Below are positions 10,501-18,526 of a stretch of 64,000 bases of DNA, piece after piece (position 1 is the first letter of the stretch; each line of letters opens with the position of its first letter). This stretch comes from a bacterium (GTDB taxonomy: Bacteria > Chloroflexota > Anaerolineae > Caldilineales > Caldilineaceae). The translations under genes and the position numbers were made by a program. The stretch is taken from contig WGMT01000086.1 of NCBI GenBank assembly GCA_016124945.1, positions 1 through 64,000 of the forward strand, read 5' to 3'. The notes under the pieces were generated by a model that worked only from the letters and a program-made list of their open reading frames with translations, searched no databases and was not told where the DNA came from.

Positions 10501-10837
10501 GAGCAACGGTAGCAGGCAGATCGCGCCCGTCTGCTACGCCCTGTTCAAACAGATTGACATCCACCGAGGCGGCTTCTGTGCGGACGGCGATCATCTTGTC
10601 CACATTTTCCAGCAGATCGGTGGAGACGTCCTGGCGGATCCGGCTCAGGTGCCAGCGCAGCGTCCCCGCCGGGTCCTGTGCTTCGCGGCAGAAGATCTGC
10701 GCCAACTGTGTGCGGCGCTGTGGACCTTGCGCCAGCAGGAGGTAGGCGAGCAACGCTTCGGTTTTGCGGCTGAGTTGAACCGTCACATCGTCAACGGTGA
10801 TGGAGACAGCTCCGAGCAACGCAATGCGAACAGACAT
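7565..10837 (-). CDS. BTAD-type ATPase-TPR transcriptional regulator A (SARP/LAL-like)
   Basis: A 1090-residue regulator. An OmpR-type winged-helix DNA-binding domain and a bacterial transcriptional activation domain fill residues 1-250. A STAND/AAA-like ATPase (about 270-560) has Walker A GDAGSGKTS and Walker B VIFIDDLQWAD. Tetratricopeptide repeats fill the C-terminal 400 residues. Such proteins use the ATPase and TPRs to sense a signal and often control nearby secondary-metabolite genes. It is the first gene of a two-gene unit with the exporter, overlapping it by 4 nt, so it probably regulates the RiPP locus. An AAGGTG lies ahead of the ATG. No operator is obvious. Confidence 0.88.
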   Translation of the reverse strand: MSVRIALLGAVSITVDDVTVQLSRKTEALLAYLLLAQGPQRRTQLAQIFCREAQDPAGTLRWHLSRIRQDVSTDLLENVDKMIAVRTEAASVDVNLFEQGVADGRDLPATVALYREEFLQGMNLTDAPEFELWLLGERNRLRRLYEESLERLGEAQIEAGDFSAAVSTYRRLLQHDPLAEAAHARLIWLLAQNGRRDEALAQYDLCCSLLEQELAVQPTPELTELAQHIRAGRIVAPQRSPILDIFDGRFDAVRLDPVSDGEDHSLLVREVELAQLQQAWAASQVVMVQGDAGSGKTSLAQAFVSNRPGTALLSGRCYESTRAMPYRPWIDLLTQQLAHISDEALAQIPQHWIEQLGRLLPNLAPRRGVAPAQSDPQELLFAAIADYLGAQAQATAQVIFIDDLQWADETSLQLFHFVAQRLTGTSASLLIGACRSEEAADNPALLTLLDDLRRSRQLVEIALHPFNADEVDQLIARRWPALPPGYRTPHIRDTLLAQTGGNPLFLTELLLDLTNAEELPSSLPVPPSLRILIQRRMRQIPEDGRQVLEALAVLDSPATLDEAQAVSGRSADETEQAMELGLRRRLLTPRQDQDELRLDFAHDLMRTAVVNELSPLRRQRLHRRAALALEARNAPPSALAYHWGMAGDRHKEGAYAYRAGQAVAALGSNLESIRYFEQASRCLEGDDASFPPRLEWIRLLEVTARWGDAESVALETLAAAEVGGNRWAMGRVGVELARIARMQGENAKALALNEDALAHLRAVDDPDGISRALSGMGAVHWALGYLDQSQAYFEEQLRLDQRHNELHGQAEALNALGVIHMDRGNYTQSLACYEEQIAIVRRLQLFQTQLVAVSNMVNLYAVQGAFEEALTGYRWQIRFALQANTDWVTAIGLQRMGETYLSMDRLDDADLLLALSVEMLERFNMRTYLCETLVEWATCAHRQGRVETARRRNQQAADIAATTDSKEVVLRTKLLSAQVSSDTDQAQADLTALLSLYSADRQRADILYTHWCLAPERADLCDQAAGLYLKLHTKSPSFHYRRRYAELTGIQLAAPQLPPLPAFVVAEAPASLEPLLAQIDELLAQKGNDD

Positions 10838-11258
10838 GAGAACGGCGCACCTTGATTCTGTCCCAAAATCACAGTAGCCCGGCGAAACGAGTCAATGCAG
10901 GCGTACGTGCTGCACACTGTGAATTCAGGACAAACGTGAAAAAGGCATTGAGTGGCGTTCATTATAGCCTCACATCCCGGTTGTGCTCTACTTGCCTGTG
11001 TCCGCGTTTTCTGCACCACCCTATGCAGACGCAGATGTAATTCAAGTTGGCGCCGCACAACAGTGCCTGGCACGGCCAAGACGTACAGGCTTTAGCGGTC
11101 AATTCACTAGCCCGTGCCTGGCACTGTTGGTCCCCAAATTCAAGACACACCGTACAGGCACAGCAGGCTTTACAACAACACAGGTGCGACGCACCGGCTG
11201 AAACCAGATACAAAGATAGTGGGTCCTCCTGGCCGGTGAGTCGCACCTGTGGTTACGT
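10838..11258. other. Gene-free spacer with inverted repeats
   Basis: I see no convincing gene here. Two inverted-repeat pairs stand out: AACAGTGCCTGGCACGG (11059-11075) against 11112-11128 with two mismatches, and a perfect 11-bp pair ACAGGTGCGAC (11180-11190) and GTCGCACCTGT (11240-11250). A minus-strand frame (10962-11246) encodes an unusually cysteine-rich 94 residues but has only a GTG start and no ribosome site; it is discussed as a finding and not called. The promoter of BTAD regulator A should lie near 10840-10950. Confidence 0.5.
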
Positions 11259-11390
11259 AGTGGTTCTCGCGCTAAGTTCGCAAGATGGGTTACGACCGCC
11301 GAACTTGACGGGACGGCCAGCGTGAATTGAAGCGGTCGTAACCCATCCTACGGGGCGTTCCACGCGTCGAAATTTAGCGAGAAAACCACT
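11259..11390. repeat. MITE-like element, copy 2 (inverted relative to copy 1)
   Basis: Terminal inverted repeats AGTGGTTCTCGCGCTAA (11259-11275) and TTAGCGAGAAAACCACT (11374-11390) match at 15 of 17 positions. The internal GATGGGTTACGACCGC and its complement, and the block GTAACCCATCCTACGGGG, are shared with the element at 607-780 in reverse orientation. The right end touches the stop codon of the cupredoxin gene and may help end its transcript. Confidence 0.68.
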
Positions 11391-12373
11391 TAGCGGTTGC
11401 TCAATATCGGCAGATAGATCCTTTCGTCTGTCTCAGGCAGTGGTTCGGCCCGCCCAGCCGCAGCGGCGCCATAGAGCGTGGGCAAGTAGACCGTCGACTG
11501 GCCCGAAGACGAACCACGTACGATCACAGTCCCAGCCATGCCGATACCGCCGGCTGCACCGTGTACGCTACAGTAGTAGGGGAATTCGCCGGCAGTGGTG
11601 AAGGTGTGGCTGAAGGTGGTCCAGTTGCTGCCAGCAGGTTGATCGAAGCTGCCGTCGTCGGCGGTGACGCTGTGGACACCTTCGACACGCTGCCAGGTCA
11701 CCGTATCGCCCACGTTGATTTCGACGAGGTCCGGCGCAAAGACATTGTTGCGCACCTCTATGGTGACTTCCCTAGGAACCGTAGTAGGTGTCGGCGTGCT
11801 TGTTGCTGTCGGTGTACTTGTCGGCGACGTGCCTGTTGCCGTCGGCGTACTTGTCGGCGGTATGCCTGTTGCCGTCGGCGTACTTGTCGGCGGTGTGACT
11901 GTTGCCGTCGGCGTACTTGTCGGCGGCGTACCTGTTGCCGTCGGCGTACTTGTCGGCGACGTGCCTGTTGCCGTCGGGGTACTCGTCGGCGGCGTGCCTG
12001 TTGCCGTCGGTGTTTGTGTCGGCGGCGTGCCTGTTGCCGTTGGCGTACTTGTCGGCGGTGTGCCTGTTGCCGTGGGCGTACTTGTCGGCGGTGTGCCTGT
12101 TGCCGTTGGGGTGCTTGTCGGCGTCGGTGTATTCGTCACCTGGGCAGGGGACAGTGAGCCTGAGTAGAGTGTATACGAACTGTTACTCACCTTGCCGGCC
12201 ACCGGTTGCCCAATGGCGCTACGCAGGACAAGATCCCCGGCCGCGATCTGACCACCACCGCTGCTGACAACACTGCGCGGGATGCTCTCCCCAGCGGCGG
12301 AGACGACGAAGACAACCAGCAGCGAGCAGAGGATGCCGACCAGCACGCGTTTGAGCGATCTGGATGTTTGCAT
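11390..12373 (-). CDS. Exported cupredoxin (plastocyanin-like) protein with Thr/Pro repeat linker
   Basis: A 327-residue exported protein. A signal peptide covers about residues 8-28. A short N-terminal domain with LRSAIGQPVAG and YTLYSG follows, then ten 11-residue units of the type STPTATGTPPT, then a blue-copper domain (about 205-295). The copper ligands are visible as His in GVHSV, Cys and His in YYCSVHG, and a Met shortly after. The protein ends IYLPILSNR, similar to the tails of the NHL propellers. The second ATG is chosen as start because AAGGAG sits 9 nt before it, whereas the first ATG abuts that site. It probably carries electrons or copper outside the cell; the linker is typical of cell-surface proteins of filamentous Chloroflexota. 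Confidence 0.85.
   Translation of the reverse strand: MQTSRSLKRVLVGILCSLLVVFVVSAAGESIPRSVVSSGGGQIAAGDLVLRSAIGQPVAGKVSNSSYTLYSGSLSPAQVTNTPTPTSTPTATGTPPTSTPTATGTPPTSTPTATGTPPTQTPTATGTPPTSTPTATGTSPTSTPTATGTPPTSTPTATVTPPTSTPTATGIPPTSTPTATGTSPTSTPTATSTPTPTTVPREVTIEVRNNVFAPDLVEINVGDTVTWQRVEGVHSVTADDGSFDQPAGSNWTTFSHTFTTAGEFPYYCSVHGAAGGIGMAGTVIVRGSSSGQSTVYLPTLYGAAAAGRAEPLPETDERIYLPILSNR
11802..12131 (-). repeat. Ten 33-bp tandem repeats encoding a Thr/Pro linker
   Basis: Ten consecutive 33-bp units encode STPTATGTPPT variants (GTSP, GIPP, VTPP, QTP substitutions); the last unit is diverged. The array keeps frame within the cupredoxin gene, so copy-number change would only alter linker length. Confidence 0.9.
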
Positions 12374-12409
12374 CAGGTCCATCTCCTTTCTTGTTGGATG
12401 GATGACATG

Positions 12410-13939
12410 CTACTGGCAGTTCGTACCAAGTTCGGCAAATGTTCCTCCGTTGTAGGATTGGGCACAGCGGGGTGCATTGCCCGCGCCGGTATGCAAACCT
12501 GTCTGAGCGCCGGAAACGTAGCTGAGTTGCGACGTACCGAAACTCACGATACCGCCGCCGGTCGTCTCGACCATGTAGGCGCCGTTGGTGGAACTGACCC
12601 GAACGATGCTGCCGTGGAATCTTGGGTTGCCGTTGATGCCCGATACGACAGCGCGCTGGCCGCCACAGATATAGCTGTCCCGCACGATAGGGGAAGACTC
12701 GCTCATCTGCATGGCGTAGCCGGTGCCGCTGTTGTCTGTGCAGTTGATCAGGCTGTCCTCCGCGCCGAGCAAGACGCTGTCCTCGATCAGGGCCTGCGGA
12801 AAGCCGCCCCCCGTGCTGTTGACACTGGCGTAGGCGCCGTTGATGGTGGAGGCCCCACGCGCATGCAGGTGGCTACGCCGGATCGTCGGCTCGGCGTCGC
12901 TGGCGTAGACGGCGTAGTGGGCAACGCCCCCACTGCCGTTGATCTCGATGTGGACGTTGTCCATGATCGTCGCCCGAGTGACATCGTCGGCCATCCACAC
13001 GCCGATGGCGTAGGTGCTGCTTGTGCCGGTGTTCCCGATGTAGAGGTCACTGATGCGGCCTTGATCGTAGAGACGGACTGTGGCCGCGTCTGAATTCTGT
13101 ACTGTATTGCTGCGCGTCGAGGTCACCTTGGTGACGTTTGGGCCTGCGCCCTTGAGATGGACATAGCCTCTAACTTCCACCAGGCCGGTCTCTGTGTACG
13201 TGCCCGGGGCGACCCAGACCAGATAGGGGCTGCTTGCGGTGGGCGTGATGCTGTTGAGGGCGGCGACCACCGATGTATAATGTCCACCCTCTTTGGCGAC
13301 CACCACCACATATTTGTAGGAGGCGCCGTCGTCGCTGCCGTCGGCAAAGCCGGCGGGCACACCGGTCAGGCCGCTCCAAGGCGCGCCGGCGGCGTAGCCT
13401 GCTGTCATGGCATAGGTGGACGTCATGGCATAGGTGCTGGAGAGGGCACGGTTGGCGTCCATGGCATAGGTGGCGGTCAATGCATGGGTGCCGGTGACGG
13501 CGTATGTGGACCAATGCGCGTAGGGCACCGATTCGAACTTCTGTCGTGGCAGCGTGGTAAACGGTCCACTGCCGTTGTTGTCGGTGTTCACGCCGATCTG
13601 CAGATAGCGGGGGGTGCCGCTGAAGACGGAACTGGTGAGGGGTGTCACCGCGCCTAGCGAGAGGGCAAAATAGCCGTTTTCAACACTCACATTGGTCTGC
13701 ACTTCTTGCCAGTAGAGCATGCCGCCGGTGTCGGCATCGTAGATCCTGGCTTCGATGGCAACGGTGCCGCTGTAGGGGAGACCGCTGCTATCGGTAAGGT
13801 AGCCCTGGTAGCTGACGCTGCTTGGCGCTGCCGACTGAGCAGCCGTGGCCGCCCAGAGCTGTGAAACTTGCAGCAGGGCAAAGGTCATGCAGAGCGCCCC
13901 CACCAGGACAGCCGTCGTCAAAAAGAGTTGCCGTTTCAT
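12410..13939 (-). CDS. Exported beta-helix (pectin-lyase-like) protein
   Basis: A 509-residue exported protein. An N-terminal signal peptide ends near AATAAQSAA. Residues about 40-160 resemble the N-terminal domain of tail-fibre or surface proteins that begin VSYQGYLTDSSG and include PYAHWS. A low-complexity stretch of TYAMTSTYAM-type repeats follows (about 150-185). From about 210 onward the sequence reads as right-handed beta-helix coils, with recurring ATIMDNVHIE, IRRSHLHA, IEDSVLLG and VRDSYICGG strands. No catalytic residues are recognisable, so adhesion or surface structure is as likely as polysaccharide cleavage. AAGGAG sits about 7 nt before the chosen ATG. The cupredoxin gene follows 36 nt downstream, so both are probably co-transcribed. 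Confidence 0.78.
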   Translation of the reverse strand: MKRQLFLTTAVLVGALCMTFALLQVSQLWAATAAQSAAPSSVSYQGYLTDSSGLPYSGTVAIEARIYDADTGGMLYWQEVQTNVSVENGYFALSLGAVTPLTSSVFSGTPRYLQIGVNTDNNGSGPFTTLPRQKFESVPYAHWSTYAVTGTHALTATYAMDANRALSSTYAMTSTYAMTAGYAAGAPWSGLTGVPAGFADGSDDGASYKYVVVVAKEGGHYTSVVAALNSITPTASSPYLVWVAPGTYTETGLVEVRGYVHLKGAGPNVTKVTSTRSNTVQNSDAATVRLYDQGRISDLYIGNTGTSSTYAIGVWMADDVTRATIMDNVHIEINGSGGVAHYAVYASDAEPTIRRSHLHARGASTINGAYASVNSTGGGFPQALIEDSVLLGAEDSLINCTDNSGTGYAMQMSESSPIVRDSYICGGQRAVVSGINGNPRFHGSIVRVSSTNGAYMVETTGGGIVSFGTSQLSYVSGAQTGLHTGAGNAPRCAQSYNGGTFAELGTNCQ

Positions 13940-14133
13940 TCTGTTCTCCTTCCGTGGAAATCTTGAAAATCGTGTGTGGAAATCGTGTGTGGAAACCTTG
14001 TGAAGATACATGCTCGATTGGATTCCGCTTTGTAGACAAGGGATGTCGCAACGGTGGCCTGGCCATGCCGCACGGTCTGAATGACGGTACAGACGCAGCT
14101 CGAATCAGTGCAGATGCGTGTAACTCTCTACCG

Positions 14134-14358
14134 CTACCCCTGGTCCTCATCATCACCGGACGGGCGAGCCGGCTCATTGTGAATTTGCATTGCCAGCAAC
14201 TGCACCAGATGCTCCAGGCCGTTGAAGTAGTGCAACTCTCCTGTGGCTGCCTGCTGCAAGGAACCACGAATCAATGCACCGTTTGAAGATCCACATTCTG
14301 AAGAGACGCCGTCTTCCTGCCAGATGCGCACGACAAAAGCCCAGGTCCGTTCCGTCAC
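14134..14358 (-). CDS. Small uncharacterised protein
   Basis: A 74-residue acidic-tailed protein. I choose the GTG start because AAGGGGAG lies 5 nt upstream; the longer TTG-started frame has no ribosome site. The pattern WAFVVRIWQED, then IRGSL, then TGELHYFNGLEHLVQLL resembles short proteins common in Chloroflexota that pair a W(R)G-type strand with a YF.DLE.L helix; their function is unknown. It lies just downstream of BTAD regulator B on the same strand (132 nt after its stop) and upstream of the beta-helix gene. It could be cytoplasmic. Confidence 0.6.
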   Translation of the reverse strand: MTERTWAFVVRIWQEDGVSSECGSSNGALIRGSLQQAATGELHYFNGLEHLVQLLAMQIHNEPARPSGDDEDQG

Positions 14359-14490
14359 GTCTTCTCCCCTTGTCTGCTTGCGTTTGTCCAACAGGTAAGA
14401 GGATATCGCCGGGCTGTCGTACGCGTCTCGCGTGCGGAACCGGATATTGGGAGGCTGTGACAATTTCTTCGGTTGTATGGTAGGGAAGTG

Positions 14491-17400
14491 TTAGGAGGCC
14501 GTTCGAGTGGAGAGGTCGATCCCCTGCGCTGCAAGAAGTTTCTTGTCGCGCAGGATCGTGCGCCGGGTGACGCCGAGTGCGTCTGCCAGATCCTGGTCGG
14601 TAGGGGTTGCGCCGGCGGCTGTGGCCTGGCGAATCAGGCGCGCCAGGACATTTCTGCGCCGTACAGACTTGTCGTCGAACAGGTCGTCTTCGGGCGCGTA
14701 GATCGTCCAGCGTAGCGTGATCTTGTCTTCGGGGGCGAGCGTTTTGCCGGGCGGCGCACTCGGGCCGGCCAGGGTGACAGTCTGCGTACGTTGGATGCCG
14801 GCGCGCTCGTCACGGGCGGCGACGATGGCGGCATTGTCGGGGACGTTGGTGAAAAAGCGGCTGCGCATCACCGGATCGGCGAGGGCCGATGCCTGCCGCA
14901 GAAGCTCCTTGTAGGCGGCGTCGAGCAGTGCATCTGCCCTAGTGTCAGCGCCTAATGCACGTTGGAGTTGGGCCAGCATCCAATGCCAGGATTGGACTTC
15001 TTCTCCGCCGATCTCCTCTGTGGTAAAGGCGTGCCAGCCCTTTTCGGCCAGATCTTCTGCTTGTCCACGCGCATCTTTTTTGAGCAGCGCCAACCCCAGC
15101 GCCGCTTCACACTTGAGGGGATTGAGCCTTTCGCCACCAGCCAGCCAGTTTTCCCTGGCGCGCTGCAATAGATCAATGCTCTGATCATAACGTCCTGTTG
15201 CCAGGGTGAAGAGGCCGAAATCCTGTTGCACAAATGCGTTGAAGGTGCTGGAATCAAGCGCCGCCGCCAGCGCTAGCGCCGTCTGAAAGTAGTGCTCAGC
15301 ACGGTCTTGCTCAGCACGGTCTTGCTCGGCACGGTCTTGCTCGGCACGGTCTTGCTCGGCACGGTCTTGCTCGGCACGGTCTTGCTCGGCCTGACGCCAG
15401 GCGATCAGGCCCAGGGTATCGGTGGTGATCACCACGCCCAATCGTTCACCCACTTCGTGAAAGCCGGATTGGGCGGCGGTCACTTCTTTTTCGGCGGCGG
15501 CATAGTCGCCCAATGCATAGGCCGCCAGCCCCAAAGATTGATGCGCGATGGCTTCACCCAGCCGATAGTGGACCTCGCGCTGCGCGGCAATGGCTTCGTC
15601 GGCCAGGGCGTAGAGCCGATCCCAGGCGCCGACGTTCTGATAGCCGCTCAGGATATTGAGTAACGTACGCGCCTCGCCCAGCCGGTCACCGGCGTCGCGA
15701 CGGACGGCCAGGGCTTGATCGTACATGGCGAAGACCGCTTCGGCGTCGCCCTCAAGTTGGCTCATGGTCCAGGCGATGCCGTCTAATGCTCGCCCTTCCG
15801 CTTTACGATCCCCCAGCCGTTGTGCCAGGGTGAGCGCTGTCTCCAGATGGCGGCGCGCCAGCTTTAAGTCGCCACTGCGCCAGAGCAGATCGCCTAGAAT
15901 GAGTTCCACCTGCAATTCCTGTTCAGGGAAGCCGTGCGTTTGGGCCAATTCAAGGGCACGGTTCAGCCGGTCATGAGCCACTTCGTGTTCACCGGTGAGC
16001 GCCGCCCAGTTGCCCAGCCCCACCAGCACCTGGGTCACCAGAAGCGGATCGCCCAGCGCTTCGGCCAGGGACAGCGCCTCGTCCAGGGTTTCCTTCTGCT
16101 GGGTCCGGTCGCCGGTGACTTCACAGGCATGGGTGAGATCCAGCAGCGTCTCGATATCGGTGGGTGTGGCCTTTGCCGGGGTGAGCGCGAGCGATTTCGC
16201 CAATGCCATCTGGGCTTCTGCGTGGGCAAATTGGATCAATGCCTGGCTACCGGCGCGGCGGTACTGCGTCGCTGCTTCGTGCTCTCTACCCGCCCGCTCC
16301 AGATGACGGGCCCATTGGCCGGGGGAGACAGAAGCGTCAGCAGAGAGTAGATCGGCGATCTGTCCATGCAGATGGCGTTGCCGCGCATCAGGCGTCTGGG
16401 CATAAATTGTCTGCTGGATCAGGTCGTGGGCAAACTGATAGCCGCCTGCGGTGGGCTGCAAGAGCACCAGATCGGTGAGTTGCTGCCCGATGTTTGTGAT
16501 TACCTCGTCACTACGGTCGACGAGATTGCGCCAGAGCCGGTATGGAATGGGATCGCCGATGGCGGCGGCAGCTTCCAGCGCCGTCCACGCAGCCGGTGCA
16601 AGGTGACGGGCCCGCTCGGCGACTGTACGCTCAGGCGCTTCTATGCCGCCTTCGATGTCGAGCAGGAACTCGTTAACATAGAAGGGGTTGCCGCCGGTGA
16701 GCACCTGGATGCGGGCGGCATCGCCGCGCAGGTGCTGCGGCAAGAGATCGGCTACGTCCTCGACGGAGAGGGGATTGAGGGCAACGGCTGTCAGGTATCC
16801 ATCCCGTTCCCAGCGCGACAGGAACGACCAGGCCGGCCCCTTTTGGGCGTCCTGGCGTCGGTAGGCGAGCAGTAGTAAAAAGCGGCGATTGGCCAATGTT
16901 GGGACAATGGCATCGAGCATCTGCCACAAAGCCGGTTCGGCCCGATGTAGGTCGTCGATGATCAGCAGATGGGGGGCGAGGTCGGCCAGGGCGGCAATGA
17001 GTGAGCGGATCGCTGCATAGAGTCGGGCCAGATTGCGCTCGGGCGGCAGTTCGACGAGGCGATCCGCATGACGTTGCCAGGCAGGTACCAGCGGGGCCAG
17101 CGCCCCCAGTTCCTCGCTGGGGAGATGCGCTTCCATCTGGACACTCCGGGGCGGGGCGAGCAATTCAGCCAGAATCTGACGCGGGATCTCGAACGGATCG
17201 TCTAGCGGGTGCTGGGGAATGCGCACGCTGATCACCTGGATCTGACGCCAGCGTGCGCTCTCGGCAATGGTGGCAAGTAACCGGCTTTTGCCCATGCCGG
17301 CTTCTCCCTCCACTGCCAGCACGCGGCCACGCGCCTGGTTTAACTTCTCTACTGCATCCAGGATGTCGGCCCGTTCTTTGCGCCTTCCAACGAGGGGTGC

Positions 17401-18174
17401 TGCCTGGGGAGATGCGGTGACATGGCGGGCATCCAACTCTGTCTGTAATTGACGAGCAAGACGCTGGCTGGCTGTGCTGGGCGCAGCGTCGAGTTCATGG
17501 CGTAACCGGGCAACGAGATCGTCGTAGATGGCGAGCGCCTCGGCGGCACGTCCTTGCCCGGCCAACACACGCATCAGCCCGCGGTGACCTGCTTCGCGGA
17601 GCGGATCGGCCTGCGCCAATTGACGAAAGTAGATCAGCGCCCGTCCATGCGCGTGGCGTGATTCCGCTTCCTCTGCCAATGTCTGTAAAGCGCTGAGGTA
17701 ACTTTCGTGGAGTGCAACGCGGGGCAAGAGGATCCAGTCATCGTAGAACTCAGGCAGCAGTTCCCCTGTGTACAGCTCAACAGCACGTTCCAGGGCTGCG
17801 ATAGAGCCCTCTTTGATGGCTTCTTCAAAGGACCAGAGATCAACTTCGAGTTCAAGATTGGGGTCAATGCCGATGGTATCGGCAGTGGCAACAAACAGAT
17901 CGACCTCAAGTGCCTGCCGCAACCGGTAGAGCAGATCAGAGAGTGAACGCCGTAGGCGATCCGGGGGCGCTTCGGGCCAGAAGAGTTCGCCAAGCTGTTC
18001 GCGATGCCGGCGTGTCTGCCTCTGTAAAAGCAGGTAGGCCAGCAGTGATTGGGCGTTGCCTGTGGGCAGGCTGAGTCGTCGTTGTGCAGTGTCCTCGACG
18101 CGGGCGACTGTCAGGCCACCCAACAGACATATGTGATAGGTGGGAGAAAGGGCGGAACGATTGGTTGCAGACAT
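14491..18174 (-). CDS. BTAD-type ATPase-TPR regulator B with C-terminal helix-turn-helix
   Basis: A 1227-residue regulator. The N-terminal winged helix plus BTAD domain fills about 1-255, and the ATPase (about 265-560) has EGEAGMGKSR and LLIIDDLHRA. TPR repeats run to about 1130. Two things are odd. Six perfect 5-residue units AEQDR (about residues 930-960, DNA 15296-15385) extend one TPR helix. The last 50 residues hold a second DNA-binding motif, DQDLADALGVTRRTILRDKKLL, a DeoR-like helix-turn-helix absent from regulator A. It stands upstream of RiPP locus B in divergent orientation and is the candidate local regulator. A short AAAGG precedes the ATG. Confidence 0.87.
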   Translation of the reverse strand: MSATNRSALSPTYHICLLGGLTVARVEDTAQRRLSLPTGNAQSLLAYLLLQRQTRRHREQLGELFWPEAPPDRLRRSLSDLLYRLRQALEVDLFVATADTIGIDPNLELEVDLWSFEEAIKEGSIAALERAVELYTGELLPEFYDDWILLPRVALHESYLSALQTLAEEAESRHAHGRALIYFRQLAQADPLREAGHRGLMRVLAGQGRAAEALAIYDDLVARLRHELDAAPSTASQRLARQLQTELDARHVTASPQAAPLVGRRKERADILDAVEKLNQARGRVLAVEGEAGMGKSRLLATIAESARWRQIQVISVRIPQHPLDDPFEIPRQILAELLAPPRSVQMEAHLPSEELGALAPLVPAWQRHADRLVELPPERNLARLYAAIRSLIAALADLAPHLLIIDDLHRAEPALWQMLDAIVPTLANRRFLLLLAYRRQDAQKGPAWSFLSRWERDGYLTAVALNPLSVEDVADLLPQHLRGDAARIQVLTGGNPFYVNEFLLDIEGGIEAPERTVAERARHLAPAAWTALEAAAAIGDPIPYRLWRNLVDRSDEVITNIGQQLTDLVLLQPTAGGYQFAHDLIQQTIYAQTPDARQRHLHGQIADLLSADASVSPGQWARHLERAGREHEAATQYRRAGSQALIQFAHAEAQMALAKSLALTPAKATPTDIETLLDLTHACEVTGDRTQQKETLDEALSLAEALGDPLLVTQVLVGLGNWAALTGEHEVAHDRLNRALELAQTHGFPEQELQVELILGDLLWRSGDLKLARRHLETALTLAQRLGDRKAEGRALDGIAWTMSQLEGDAEAVFAMYDQALAVRRDAGDRLGEARTLLNILSGYQNVGAWDRLYALADEAIAAQREVHYRLGEAIAHQSLGLAAYALGDYAAAEKEVTAAQSGFHEVGERLGVVITTDTLGLIAWRQAEQDRAEQDRAEQDRAEQDRAEQDRAEQDRAEHYFQTALALAAALDSSTFNAFVQQDFGLFTLATGRYDQSIDLLQRARENWLAGGERLNPLKCEAALGLALLKKDARGQAEDLAEKGWHAFTTEEIGGEEVQSWHWMLAQLQRALGADTRADALLDAAYKELLRQASALADPVMRSRFFTNVPDNAAIVAARDERAGIQRTQTVTLAGPSAPPGKTLAPEDKITLRWTIYAPEDDLFDDKSVRRRNVLARLIRQATAAGATPTDQDLADALGVTRRTILRDKKLLAAQGIDLSTRTAS
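15296..15385 (-). repeat. Six 15-bp tandem repeats inside BTAD regulator B
   Basis: Six head-to-tail units of TC(A/G)GCACGGTCTTGC on the plus strand encode AEQDR repeats. The 15-bp length preserves frame. The units are nearly identical at the nucleotide level, so the expansion looks recent. Confidence 0.92.
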
Positions 18175-18298
18175 CGGCCTTTGATCTGACGTTAAGTCGG
18201 CTTTGTTGGGCGCTGTCGTCGGAGATGGGATCTTACCCGGAGATATCTGATTCTACAGCAGCGCCACGTCAGGTGCAATATGGTTATGTCCTTTACCC

Positions 18299-18526
18299 TC
18301 ACACCACCCCCCGCGCGCGGTACTGGATCGCCTCGGCCAGATGGGTGACTTCGATCTTCTCCTCGGCCGCCCGATCCGGCTGGGACAGCTTGCCGCTGCG
18401 GATGTGCTCGTAAAATTCCACGGCACGATCCAACTCTCTTGTCTGCAAGCAGTAACGGAACTCGTCGATATCCAGCCGGGCGCGAAAGGCGCCCAGGAAT
18501 GAAAATTGCAGTTGCAGAATCGGCAT
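18299..18526 (-). pseudogene. Chimeric remnant: BTAD regulator fragment fused to comM 3' end
   Basis: An open frame of 75 codons that looks like debris. Its first residues (MPILQLQFSFLGAFRARLD) match the usual opening of BTAD regulators; DIDEFRYCLQTRELDRAVEFY resembles a later BTAD segment, so an internal piece is missing. The last 21 residues (EKIEVTHLAEAIQYRARGVV and neighbours) match the C-terminus of the ComM protein encoded at 23799-25328. The comM-like 3' DNA is also repeated there in the same orientation. I infer a recombination scar at the left edge of RiPP locus B. The rest of the 18175-18848 spacer shows nothing else recognisable. Confidence 0.65.

Noticed and set aside
11561..12157. 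Plus-strand frame with many CRRCRRR-like repeats, looking like a Cys/Arg-rich peptide
   Set aside because: It is the complement of the 33-bp repeats in the cupredoxin linker; the repeat words explain its composition.
15291..15663. Plus-strand frame with LLGTVLLGTVLLGTV repeats resembling a membrane protein
   Set aside because: It re-reads the 15-bp repeat of BTAD regulator B in antisense.
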